Positions 53,063 through 61,477 of a DNA stretch of 64,000 bases are shown here, piece after piece (position 1 is the stretch's first letter; each line of letters starts with the position of its first letter). The notes beneath the pieces were generated by a model that ran no database searches, had not been told where the DNA came from, and saw only the letters and a list, made by a program, of their open reading frames with translations. The stretch is from Micromonospora parathelypteridis (GTDB taxonomy: Bacteria; Actinomycetota; Actinomycetes; Mycobacteriales; Micromonosporaceae), in contig NZ_JACHDP010000001.1 of assembly GCF_014201145.1 (NCBI RefSeq), forward strand, positions 1 through 64,000. Reading direction: 5' to 3'. Position numbers and translations under genes: made by a program.

Positions 53063-54241
53063 TTAGGAGGCGACGGCGTCACCGGTGACCGCGGTCGGGA
53101 TGCCCGGGCCCGCAGGGCAATGCGGGTCCGGGCCTTGCGGTGCGGCCAGGGGACGTGCCGGTCGGGCGTGCGGGCCCGGACCGGTCGAGTCGCGGATGAC
53201 CAGGTCGGTCTGGAGCATTACCTGTGCGGTCGTACGACGGACGCCGAGCGCCGTGCCGGCACCGGGCCCCCGCGCGCCGCGCGGTGACTCGATGTCCTGT
53301 TGCAGCAGCATGTCGACGGCCGTCCGGCCGGCGGCCCCGGTGGGTGTGGCCACCGTCGTCAGTTTGGGGCGGGTGAGCCGGCTCAGGGTGATGTCGTCGA
53401 CCCCGACGACGCTCACCTCTTGCGGCACCCGGACCCCGAGCGAGTGCAGCCCCTCGATGAGGCCGATCGCCATCAGGTCGTTGTAGGCGAGCACGGCCGA
53501 CACACCGCTGCGCCGCACCTGCTCGGCGATGGCGGCGCCACCGGTCTCGGTCGGCGCGTTCGGGCCGAGCAAAGTCAGCTCAGCCCCGCCGGCTCGGGCG
53601 GCCGTGCCGGCGGCTCGGCGCATCTCCCGGTTGGTCCACGAGCTGCGCGGGCCGCCGAGCAGGGCGATGCTGCGGTGGCCCAGGCCGATCAGGTGCTCGA
53701 TCGCCGCCCGGGCGCCCTGCCCGACGTCCATCAGCACGCAGGGCAGGCCGGTCACCTGACGGTTCACCACCACCAGAGGCACCTCACGGCTGAGTTGCTC
53801 AATCAGGCTGTTGCTCATCCGTGGGCTGCACAGCAACACCCCGTCCACCTGCTTGGCCAGCGCGTGGACCAGCTCCTCCTCGGCGGTGGGGTCCTCGTTG
53901 GTGTCGGCCACGAAGACGTGGTAGTCGCGGTGTCGGGCCTGACTCTCCGCCGCCTTGATCAGCGGCGGGAAGAACGGGTTCGCGATGTCCGCGATGATCA
54001 GCCCGATGTTGTGCGTACGCCCGGTGATCAGGGCCCGCGCTGCCCGGTTCGGTCGGTAGCCCAGATCCTCCGCGCAGGCGAGCACCCGGACCCGGGTCTC
54101 CGGGTTGACCAGGTGCGGAGCGGAGAAGGTGCGGGAGACGGTGGAGATGTGCACACCGGACGCCCGGGCGACGTCCCGGATGGTGACTGGCACGGCGGCC
54201 CCTTCGTCCGATGTGGCGGCGGTCACGTAGGTGTGGCTCAT
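53063..54241 (-). CDS. LacI-family regulator of the pectin/hexuronate locus
   Basis: The 392-residue protein has the helix-turn-helix (VTIRDVARASGVHISTVSRTFS, RPNRAARAL) and a ligand domain (VSAVLAYNDLMAIGLIEGLHSLGVRVPQEVSVVGVDDITLS). The 50-residue C-terminal tail is proline- and glycine-rich and unusual. It heads the transporter operon and is divergent from the catabolic operon; operators lie between. It probably senses a uronate intermediate. Confidence 0.92.
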   Translation of the reverse strand: MSHTYVTAATSDEGAAVPVTIRDVARASGVHISTVSRTFSAPHLVNPETRVRVLACAEDLGYRPNRAARALITGRTHNIGLIIADIANPFFPPLIKAAESQARHRDYHVFVADTNEDPTAEEELVHALAKQVDGVLLCSPRMSNSLIEQLSREVPLVVVNRQVTGLPCVLMDVGQGARAAIEHLIGLGHRSIALLGGPRSSWTNREMRRAAGTAARAGGAELTLLGPNAPTETGGAAIAEQVRRSGVSAVLAYNDLMAIGLIEGLHSLGVRVPQEVSVVGVDDITLSRLTRPKLTTVATPTGAAGRTAVDMLLQQDIESPRGARGPGAGTALGVRRTTAQVMLQTDLVIRDSTGPGPHARPARPLAAPQGPDPHCPAGPGIPTAVTGDAVAS

Positions 54242-54245
54242 TAAT

Positions 54246-54257
54246 GCAAACGGTTGC
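54246..54257. promoter_or_regulatory. LacI-family operator next to the regulator start
   Basis: GCAAACGGTTGC is a CG-centred near-palindrome of classical LacI-family form, five bases upstream of the regulator start, fitting autorepression of the transporter operon. Confidence 0.6.
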
Positions 54258-54394
54258 TCCAGTGTCAACGGTGGATGGTTACGGCTTTGTTGCACCCGCA
54301 CTCCCCTTGGTGACTTGCGCCCCCGCAAACACTGATAAATACCACCGATTGTGTCGCCATCGTTGACGCCATCGGATCGAGCGTGATTACTTCA

Positions 54395-54410
54395 CTGCAA
54401 ACCTTTGCAG
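54395..54410. promoter_or_regulatory. Palindromic operator upstream of the catabolic operon
   Basis: CTGCAAACCTTTGCAG is a perfect inverted repeat (7-bp arms) 22 bases upstream of the first catabolic gene. It shares GCAAAC with the operator at 54,246, so the same regulator probably binds both. Confidence 0.65.
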
Positions 54411-54432
54411 GATCACTGGGGAGGCGACCCGA

Positions 54433-55761
54433 ATGTCACCGAGAGTCGACGGCCGGGCCCGGTACGCCGTCGTGGGCACCGGCGCGCGGGCGGAGATGTT
54501 CGTCCGGGCCCTGGTGCTCGACCACCCCGACACCACCGAGCTGGTCGCCTTCGCCGACGTCAACCAGGCCCGGATGGACGCGCACAACCGCTGGCTGTCC
54601 GAGCTGGGCCACCGTCCGGTGCCCACGTACCCGGCCGCGGACTTCGCGGCGATGCTGGACAAGGAGCGCGTCGACGTCGTGCTGGTCACCAGCGTGGACG
54701 TCACCCACGACGAGTACGTGGTGGCTGCGCTGCGCGCCGGCCGGGAGGTCGTGACCGAGAAGCCGATGACCGTGGACGCGCCACGCTGCCGGCGCATCCT
54801 GGACACGGTGTCCGAGACCGGCGGCCGGGTGACGGTCGCGTTCAACTATCGCTACAACCCATTGCATGAACAGGTCCGCCGGCTGCTCGCCGAGGGTGCG
54901 GTCGGCGAGATCGGCTCGGTGCACTTCGAGTGGCTGCTCGACGTCCGCCACGGCGCGGACTACTTCCGCCGCTGGCACCGCGACAAGGCCACGTCCGGCG
55001 GACTGATGGTGCACAAGGCCAGCCACCACTTCGACCTGGTCAACTGGTGGTTGGCCGCCACCCCCGTCGAGGTGTACGCGGCCGGCCGGCTCTTCTTCTA
55101 CGGCGAGGACGGTCGCCGACACGGCTACGCCCGCGACTACGAACGGGCACACGGCTCCCCCGCCGCGGTCGACGACCCGTTCGCGCTGCGGCTGGACGCG
55201 CACCCGCGGCTACGCGAGCTGTATCTCGACGCCGAGGCCCAGGACGGCTACCAGCGCGACCGCAACGTCTTCGCCCCGGGGGTCAGCATCGAGGACGACA
55301 TGGCGGTGCTGGCCCGCTACTCGACCGGCGCCACGATGACCTACCACCTCACCGCCTACGCACCCTGGGAGGGCTACCGGGTGATGGTCAACGGCAGCCG
55401 GGGCCGGCTGGAGCTGGAGGTCGCCGAGAACGACTTCGTCGACCGGGGCACCGCCGGCGCGGTCAAGGGCGCCGCCCTGCACGGCACCGAGGCGCCGGCC
55501 GAGGGCGGCGGTGCGACACTCACCCTGCGCCAGTTCTGGGAGCCACCCCAGCAGATCCCGGTCGCAAGCCGGACCCGACACGGGCACGGCGGCGCGGACG
55601 CCCGGATGACCGGTGTGCTCCTCGGTGGCCAACCCGACCCGCTGGACCGCGCCGCCACCGCCGACGACGGCGCGTTGGCCCTGCTCACCGGCCTGGCCGC
55701 CAACCGGTCCTTCGAGACCGGTCAACCGGTCCGGGTCGCCGACCTGCTCACCCCCCGCTGA
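54433..55761 (+). CDS. Gfo/Idh/MocA-family oxidoreductase
   Basis: The 442-residue protein has the Rossmann motif YAVVGTGARAEMFVRAL, the EKP motif (VVTEKPMTVDA) and the catalytic-region LMVHKASHHFDLVNWWL. It oxidises or reduces a sugar or sugar acid with NAD(P). It is the first gene of the plus-strand catabolic operon, 26 bases before uronate isomerase. Size and HHFDLVNWW motif resemble oligosaccharide or uronate-related members. Confidence 0.9.
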   Translation: MSPRVDGRARYAVVGTGARAEMFVRALVLDHPDTTELVAFADVNQARMDAHNRWLSELGHRPVPTYPAADFAAMLDKERVDVVLVTSVDVTHDEYVVAALRAGREVVTEKPMTVDAPRCRRILDTVSETGGRVTVAFNYRYNPLHEQVRRLLAEGAVGEIGSVHFEWLLDVRHGADYFRRWHRDKATSGGLMVHKASHHFDLVNWWLAATPVEVYAAGRLFFYGEDGRRHGYARDYERAHGSPAAVDDPFALRLDAHPRLRELYLDAEAQDGYQRDRNVFAPGVSIEDDMAVLARYSTGATMTYHLTAYAPWEGYRVMVNGSRGRLELEVAENDFVDRGTAGAVKGAALHGTEAPAEGGGATLTLRQFWEPPQQIPVASRTRHGHGGADARMTGVLLGGQPDPLDRAATADDGALALLTGLAANRSFETGQPVRVADLLTPR

Positions 55762-55786
55762 CCCAGGAGACGAGGAGCCCATCCCC

Positions 55787-57220
55787 GTGCCGACGTTCGA
55801 CAACACCGACCTGCTCCTGCCGCCCGAACCCGGCCAGCGCGCGCTGGCCCGGGAGCTGTACGCCCTCGCGGCGGAGCAACCGATCATCTCGCCGCACGGG
55901 CACGTCGACCCGGCCCTGCTCGCCGAGGACCGGCCCTTCCCCGACCCGGCGCAGCTGCTCATCGTGCCCGACCACTACCTGACGAGGATGCTGCTCAGTC
56001 AGGGCGTACCCCCGGCGGATCTGGGCGTGCCCACCCGCGACGGCAGCCCGACGGAGACCGACGGCCGGGTGATCTGGCGGCGCTTCGCCGCGCACTGGCA
56101 CCTGTTCCGCGGCACCCCGTCGCGGCTCTGGCTGGAGCAGACCTTCCGCACCGTGTTCGGGGTGCACACCCCGCTCGGCCCGGCCACCGCCGACGACCTC
56201 TACGACGAGATCGCGGCCCGACTCGCCGAGCCGGACTTCCGGCCCCGGGCGCTGTTCGAGCGGTTCGGCATCGAGGTGCTGGCCACCACCGAGTCGCCAC
56301 TGGACGACCTGGGCCAGCACGCCAAGCTCGCCGCCGACGGCTGGGGCGGACCGGGCGGCCGGGTGGTCACCACCTTCCGCCCGGACGACGTGGTGGACAT
56401 GGAGTTCGAGGGTTGGTCGACGAATGTGGACCGACTCGGTGAGCTGGCCGGCGAGGACACCGGCACCTACGCCGGCTACCTGGCCGCGCTGCGGACCCGG
56501 CGCGCCGCGTTCATCGCCGCCGGCGCGACGTCCTCCGACCACGGCCATCCCACCGCGCGCACGCTCGACCTGGCGCCGGCCGAGGCCGAGCGGCTGTACG
56601 ACCAGGGCCGGCGCGGCGAGGCCGACGCCGCCGACGCGGAAGCGTTCCGGGCGCACATGCTTGTCGAGTTCGCCCGGATGTCGCTCGACGACGGCCTGGT
56701 CATGCAGTTGCACCCCGGTGCGGTGCGCAACCACAACCGTTGGCTGCACGCCCGGCACGGCCGCGACGTCGGCGGCGACATCCCGCAGGCCACCGAGTAC
56801 GTGCACGCGCTCGCCCCGCTGCTGGAGCGCTACGGCAACGACCCCCGCCTGCGCGTGGTGCTCTACACCCTCGACGAGGACACCTTCACCCGCGAGCTGG
56901 CGCCACTGGCCGGCGGGTACGCCGCGCTGCTGCTCGGCGCGCCCTGGTGGTTCCTGGACTCCCCCGAGGTGCTGCGCCGGTTCCGGGAGACGGTCACCGA
57001 GAGCGCCGGCTTCTACAACACCACCGGGTTCGTCGACGACACCCGCGCGTTCTGCTCGATCCCGGTCCGCCACGACGTGGCCCGCCGGGTGGACGCCGGA
57101 TTCCTGGCCCGGCTGGTCGCCGAGCACCGGCTGCCGATGGACGAGGCGGCCGAGACCATCGTCGACCTGGCGTACCGGCTGCCCAAGCGGGTCTTCAACT
57201 TCGAAAGGCAGGCTCGGTGA
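55787..57220 (+). CDS. uxaC: Glucuronate (uronate) isomerase
   Basis: The 477-residue protein matches UxaC: metal ligands in SPHGHVDP (His37, His39), PDHYLTRMLLSQGV, WHLFRGTPSRLWLE, TTESPLDDL, QLHPGAVRNHN and FLDSPEVLRRFRETVTESAGFYNT. It turns D-glucuronate into D-fructuronate and D-galacturonate into D-tagaturonate. GTG start follows GAGGAGCCC. It overlaps the enolase gene by GTGA. Confidence 0.95.
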   Translation: MPTFDNTDLLLPPEPGQRALARELYALAAEQPIISPHGHVDPALLAEDRPFPDPAQLLIVPDHYLTRMLLSQGVPPADLGVPTRDGSPTETDGRVIWRRFAAHWHLFRGTPSRLWLEQTFRTVFGVHTPLGPATADDLYDEIAARLAEPDFRPRALFERFGIEVLATTESPLDDLGQHAKLAADGWGGPGGRVVTTFRPDDVVDMEFEGWSTNVDRLGELAGEDTGTYAGYLAALRTRRAAFIAAGATSSDHGHPTARTLDLAPAEAERLYDQGRRGEADAADAEAFRAHMLVEFARMSLDDGLVMQLHPGAVRNHNRWLHARHGRDVGGDIPQATEYVHALAPLLERYGNDPRLRVVLYTLDEDTFTRELAPLAGGYAALLLGAPWWFLDSPEVLRRFRETVTESAGFYNTTGFVDDTRAFCSIPVRHDVARRVDAGFLARLVAEHRLPMDEAAETIVDLAYRLPKRVFNFERQAR

Positions 57221-58521
57221 GCGTCACCATCACCTCCGTCGACGTGCACGACGTGCGGTTTCCGACCGCCGCTCGGGGCGACGGCTCCGACGCGATCAAC
57301 CGCGGCGACTACTCGGCGACGTACGTCCAGCTCGGCACCGACGCCGGGCCGGTCGGCGCGGGGTTCACCTTCACCAACGGTCGGGGCAACGAGATCACCT
57401 GCGCGGCGGTCCGCGCGCTGGCCCACCACGTACGCGGGCGCACGGTCGAGGAGATCGCCGCCGAGCCGGTGGCGTTCTGGCGCTCACTTAGCGCCGACGT
57501 GCAGCTGCGCTGGCTGGGCCCCGAGAAGGGCGTCATCCACATGGCGACCGGCGCGCTGGTCAACGCGGTCTGGGACCTACGGGCCACCCTGGCCGGCAAG
57601 CCGATGTGGCGGTTCCTCGCCGAGCTGCCCACCGACGAGTTGGTCGCCAGCATCGACTTCCGGCACATCACCGACGCCCTCACACCGGACGAGGCGGCGG
57701 CCATCCTCGACAAGGGGCGCGACGGGCTGGCCGACCGGTTGGCCACCCTGCAACGGGACGGCTTTCCGTCGTACACCACTTCGGTCGGCTGGCTCGGCTA
57801 CCCGGACGACAAGGTGCGGGCGCTGACCCGGGCGGCGTACGACGACGGTTGGCGTGCGATGAAGATGAAGGTCGGCGGCCCGCTCGCCGACGACCTGCGT
57901 CGGGCCCGGATCATCCGGGAGGAGATCGGCCCGGACGCGCTGTTGATGATGGACGCCAACCAGGTCTGGGACGTCGACGAGGCGATCACCGCGATGGCCA
58001 CGCTGGCCGAGGTGGATCCGTACTGGATCGAGGAGCCGACCCACGCCGACGACATCCTGGGGCACGCCCGGATCGCCCGCGCGGTGACCGAGCTGACCGA
58101 CGGCCGGTGCCGAGTGGCGACCGGTGAGGTGGCCGCCAACCGGGTGATCTTCAAGCAGCTGCTGCAGGCCGAGGCGATCGGTGTGATGCAGATCGACGCC
58201 TGCCGCGTCGGTGGCGTCAACGAGGTGCTCGCCGAGCTGCTGCTGGCGGCGAAGTTCGGCGTGCCGGTCTGCCCGCACGCCGGCGGTGTCGGCCTCTGCG
58301 AGTACGTCCAGCACCTGGCGATCTTCGACTACCTGCGGGTGGGCACCGGCCTGGACGGTCGGATGATCGAGTACGTCGACCACCTGCACGAGCACTTCGT
58401 CGACCCGGTACGCACCCGCGGCGGCCGGTACCTGCTGCCCGACCGGCCCGGCTACAGCGCCACCATGAAACCGGCGTCGATCGCCGAGTTCAGCTTCCCG
58501 GACGGCCCGGCATGGCAGTGA
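57217..58521 (+). CDS. Enolase-superfamily sugar acid dehydratase, FucD (L-fuconate dehydratase) type
   Basis: The 434-residue protein has the FucD-type N-terminus (VDVHDVRFPTAARGDGSDAIN, GFTFTNGRGNE), KMKVG base region, metal ligands in DANQVWD, WIEEPT and ATGEVAANR, and the late CPHAGGVGLCEYVQH histidine. It would dehydrate a sugar acid to a 2-keto-3-deoxy acid. In a uronate operon lacking UxuA, its real substrate may be a hexonate such as mannonate or galactonate. It overlaps the next gene by 10 bases. Confidence 0.88.
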   Translation: MSVTITSVDVHDVRFPTAARGDGSDAINRGDYSATYVQLGTDAGPVGAGFTFTNGRGNEITCAAVRALAHHVRGRTVEEIAAEPVAFWRSLSADVQLRWLGPEKGVIHMATGALVNAVWDLRATLAGKPMWRFLAELPTDELVASIDFRHITDALTPDEAAAILDKGRDGLADRLATLQRDGFPSYTTSVGWLGYPDDKVRALTRAAYDDGWRAMKMKVGGPLADDLRRARIIREEIGPDALLMMDANQVWDVDEAITAMATLAEVDPYWIEEPTHADDILGHARIARAVTELTDGRCRVATGEVAANRVIFKQLLQAEAIGVMQIDACRVGGVNEVLAELLLAAKFGVPVCPHAGGVGLCEYVQHLAIFDYLRVGTGLDGRMIEYVDHLHEHFVDPVRTRGGRYLLPDRPGYSATMKPASIAEFSFPDGPAWQ

Positions 58522-60002
58522 CCGTCAACGCCTCCCGGCTCGGCCTGGGCATACTGCGCCGGTTGCCCGCCGAGGCCCGTCCCCTGATCCGTCCGGGCAC
58601 CGTGCCGACCGGCATCGTGCACCTGGGGCTGGGCGCGTTCCACCGGGCGCACCAGGCCGTCTACACCGAGGCGGCGATCGGCGCGGCCGGCGGCGACTGG
58701 GGCATCGTCGCCGTCGCCCCGCGCAGCACGGCCATGGTCGAGGCGCTCACCGCGCAGGACAACCTGTTCAGCGTCAGCACCCTCTCCGCCGCCGGCAACT
58801 CCACCCGTGTCGTGGGCGCCCTGAGCGGCGTACGGCACGCGCCCAGCGACCCGGACGCCGTGGTGGCGCTGCTCGCCGACCCGGCGGTACGCGTCGTCAC
58901 GCTGACCGTCACCGAGAAGGCGTACCAACTCGACCCGGTGACCGGCCAGTTGTCCCCCGACGCGGCGCTCGCCGCGGACCTGGCCGGCGGTCACCCGCCG
59001 AGCACGGTGCCGGGGCTGCTGCTGCGCGGGCTGGCCGCCCGGGCCGCCGCGGACGCCGGGCCGGTGGCCCTGGTGAGCTGCGACAACCTGCCGGCCAACG
59101 GTCGACGTCTGCGCGGCATGCTCGACCAGGCGGTCAGCCGTGCCGTCGGGGTGCCCGGCCTGGTCGAGTGGGTCACCGGCAACGTCACCTGCCCGGGCAC
59201 CATGGTGGATCGGATCGTGCCGGCCAGCACCCCGGAGACGATCGAGGCGGCACGCCGGGCCCTCGGCGTTACCGACCTGGCCGCGGTTGCCGCCGAGCCG
59301 TACGCGCAGTGGGTGATCGAGGACGACTTTCCCGGCGGCCGGCCGGGCTGGGAACACGCCGGGGCGGTGCTCACCGGTGACGCCGGCCCGTGGGAAAGGT
59401 TGAAGCTGCGCTCCCTCAACGGCGTGCACTCGGCCGCGGCGTACCTCGGCGCGCTGGCCGGTCGGGAGACGATCGCCGACGCGTTGGAGATCCCGCACCT
59501 GGCCGACGTGCTGCGGAGGCTGATCGCCGAGGACGTCGCGGCCAGCTTCACCCCACCGGACGGGGTCCGGGTGGTCGACTACGGCGAGCAGGTCCTCGCC
59601 CGGTTCGGCAACCCGGCGATCCGACACCGCACCCTGCAGGTGGCGATGGACGGCTCGCAGAAGTTGCCGCAGCGGGTCCTGCACACCATCGCCGACCTGC
59701 GCGCGGCCGGCCGGTCCGCGCGCTGGGGCGCGCTGGTCGTGGCGTCCTGGTTGCGCTTCGCGCTCGGGTACGCCGACGACGGCCGCCCGTTGCCGTTCCA
59801 GGACCCGTTGGCCGAGCCGATTCGCGCCGCGCTGGTCGCCGGCGCGCAGAGCCCCGAGGGCGCGGTCGACGCGGTCTTCGCGCTGCGCGAGGTCGTCCCG
59901 GTCGAGGTGGCCGAGGACGACGAGGTCCGCACCGACGTGATCACGTGGCTGACCGCGCTGCAACGGCACGGCGTCGAGGCCACACTGGCCGGTGCCCGGT
60001 GA
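58512..60002 (+). CDS. uxuB: Mannitol dehydrogenase-family oxidoreductase, probable fructuronate reductase
   Basis: The 496-residue polyol dehydrogenase has an N-terminal NAD-binding region (IVHLGLGAFHRAHQAVYT), VTEKAY, SCDNLPANG, and the catalytic lysine region MDGSQKLPQRVLHTI. With UxaC it would reduce fructuronate to mannonate (or tagaturonate to altronate). It lies between the dehydratase and a Gfo/Idh/MocA gene, an order fitting hexuronate catabolism. Mannitol dehydrogenase cannot be excluded on sequence alone. Confidence 0.87.
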   Translation: MAVTVNASRLGLGILRRLPAEARPLIRPGTVPTGIVHLGLGAFHRAHQAVYTEAAIGAAGGDWGIVAVAPRSTAMVEALTAQDNLFSVSTLSAAGNSTRVVGALSGVRHAPSDPDAVVALLADPAVRVVTLTVTEKAYQLDPVTGQLSPDAALAADLAGGHPPSTVPGLLLRGLAARAAADAGPVALVSCDNLPANGRRLRGMLDQAVSRAVGVPGLVEWVTGNVTCPGTMVDRIVPASTPETIEAARRALGVTDLAAVAAEPYAQWVIEDDFPGGRPGWEHAGAVLTGDAGPWERLKLRSLNGVHSAAAYLGALAGRETIADALEIPHLADVLRRLIAEDVAASFTPPDGVRVVDYGEQVLARFGNPAIRHRTLQVAMDGSQKLPQRVLHTIADLRAAGRSARWGALVVASWLRFALGYADDGRPLPFQDPLAEPIRAALVAGAQSPEGAVDAVFALREVVPVEVAEDDEVRTDVITWLTALQRHGVEATLAGAR

Positions 60003-60063
60003 CCGGGCCGACACTGGCCGGTGCCCGATGACCGGGCCGACACTGGTCGGCGCCCGATGGCCA
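59982..60063. repeat. 29-bp tandem repeat at the end of the reductase gene
   Basis: Nearly three units of 29 bp built on ACACTGGCCGGTGCCC and GACCGGGCCG start inside the last codons of the reductase gene and continue into the intergenic space. The 29-bp period is not a multiple of three. The reverse complement resembles the units at 2,354. Confidence 0.85.
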
Positions 60064-60082
60064 AACTGACGCGGGCCGGTGG

Positions 60083-61264
60083 GTGGTGAGCGGGGTGGCG
60101 TCGCCGCCCCGGGTGGCGGTGATCGGGGCGAACGGGCACGGCCGGTGGCACCGGCGCGCGATCGCGCCGCTGCACGCCGCCGGTCGACTACGGCTGGTCG
60201 CCCTGGTCGACGTCCGGCCGGTGGAGGACGATCCGGCAGCGCCGGTGCCACCCGGCGTCGGGGTCTTCACCGACCATCGGGCGATGCTCGCCGCCGCCCG
60301 GCCGGAGGTGGTGGTGATCTGCACTCCGCCACACACCCACCTGGCGATCGCCCGCGACGCGCTGGCCACCGGTGCGGACCTGCTGCTGGAGAAGCCGCCG
60401 GTGCTGTCGCTGGCCGAGCACGAGGAGCTGACCTGGGCCCTCGCCGCCGCTGGCCGGGTGGCCCAGGTCGGCTTCCAGGCGCTCGGGTCGGCGGCCCTCA
60501 CCGCGCTGACCGACGCGCTGGCCGCCGGCCGGCTGGGCACGGTCACCGGCATCTCCACCGTCGCCGCGTGGCAGCGGCCGGACGACTACTACGCCCGCTC
60601 CCCCTGGGCGGGTCGACGGAGTCTGAACGGCCGGCCGGTGCTCGACGGCGCACTGGCCAACCCGCTCGCACACGCGGTGATGCAGTGCCTGGCGATCGCC
60701 GAGGCGCTCGGCGGGGCGACGCCCTGGCCGGTCGCGATCGAGGTGGAACGCTACCGGGTCCGGCCGATCGAGGTGGAGGACACCGCCGTGCTGCGGGTCC
60801 TGTTCCGCGCCGGCCCACCCGTCCTGGTGGCGGTGACCCTGGCCGCTGAGGAGTTCGTGGCGGGCGAGGTGGTGGTGACCGGGACGGCGGGACAGGCGGT
60901 GCTGGAGTACCCGACCGACCGGTTGCGGCTGCCCGGGGACGTGGTCACCCGTCGCGTCCCGGGACGACAAGGGCTGCTGGAGAACCTGCTCGCGCACCGG
61001 CTCGACCCGCCGGGGGTGCCGCTGATCGCCCCGCTGGCCCGTACCGCGCCGTTCACCGCACTGCTGGACGCCTTGCGGGACGCGCCGGAGCCTCGGCTCC
61101 TCGACGGCGACCTGGTGACCGCGGTGGGCGAAGGTGGGCAGCGGGTCCGCCACCTGCGGGGCGTGGTCGACGTGCTGCGTCGGGCGGCCGAGCGGGGGGC
61201 GCTCCCGAGCGAGTTGGCGGTGCCGTGGGCAGCCGCCGCGTACCGCGCCGAGTTGGCGGGATAG
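60083..61264 (+). CDS. Gfo/Idh/MocA-family oxidoreductase
   Basis: The 393-residue protein has RVAVIGANGHGRWHRRAIAPLHAAG, a TPPHTHLAIARDAL segment, LLLEKPPVLS and DGALANPLAHAVMQCL. It starts at one of two adjacent GTG codons just after the minisatellite. It is the last gene of the catabolic operon and probably acts on a sugar or oligosaccharide from the same pathway. It is a different subgroup from the 54,433 protein. Confidence 0.88.
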   Translation: MVSGVASPPRVAVIGANGHGRWHRRAIAPLHAAGRLRLVALVDVRPVEDDPAAPVPPGVGVFTDHRAMLAAARPEVVVICTPPHTHLAIARDALATGADLLLEKPPVLSLAEHEELTWALAAAGRVAQVGFQALGSAALTALTDALAAGRLGTVTGISTVAAWQRPDDYYARSPWAGRRSLNGRPVLDGALANPLAHAVMQCLAIAEALGGATPWPVAIEVERYRVRPIEVEDTAVLRVLFRAGPPVLVAVTLAAEEFVAGEVVVTGTAGQAVLEYPTDRLRLPGDVVTRRVPGRQGLLENLLAHRLDPPGVPLIAPLARTAPFTALLDALRDAPEPRLLDGDLVTAVGEGGQRVRHLRGVVDVLRRAAERGALPSELAVPWAAAAYRAELAG

Positions 61265-61283
61265 GGGGCGACGGCAACTCGAG

Positions 61284-61420
61284 TGCAAACATCGCCCGGA
61301 CTTCTTCGGGCCGCATTGGACAGATCCCCGGATATCCCGCCGACAACGGCCGGGGCAATTCCGGTCGAGCCCGGCAACTGCAACATTTCTGCATACACCA
61401 CGTATTGACCCGTATAAAAC
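61284..61420 (+). promoter_or_regulatory. Pectate lyase upstream region: possible promoter and half-operators
   Basis: In the 213-base gap TTGACC (61,405-61,410) may be a -35 element. TGCAAAC at 61,284 and CTGCAAC/TGCAT at 61,378-61,394 echo the half-sites of the operators at 54,246 and 54,395. No full palindrome is present, so co-control by the LacI regulator is only suggested. Confidence 0.3.
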
Positions 61421-61477
61421 TGCGAATCTACCGTTCCTGGTGACTGCCCTACCACCACCAGCGAATGGGATGAGTCG

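Noticed and set aside
58452..60251. Open frame of 599 codons antisense to the reductase gene
   Set aside because: Arg/Gly/Pro-rich shadow; it spans a minisatellite and two real plus-strand genes.
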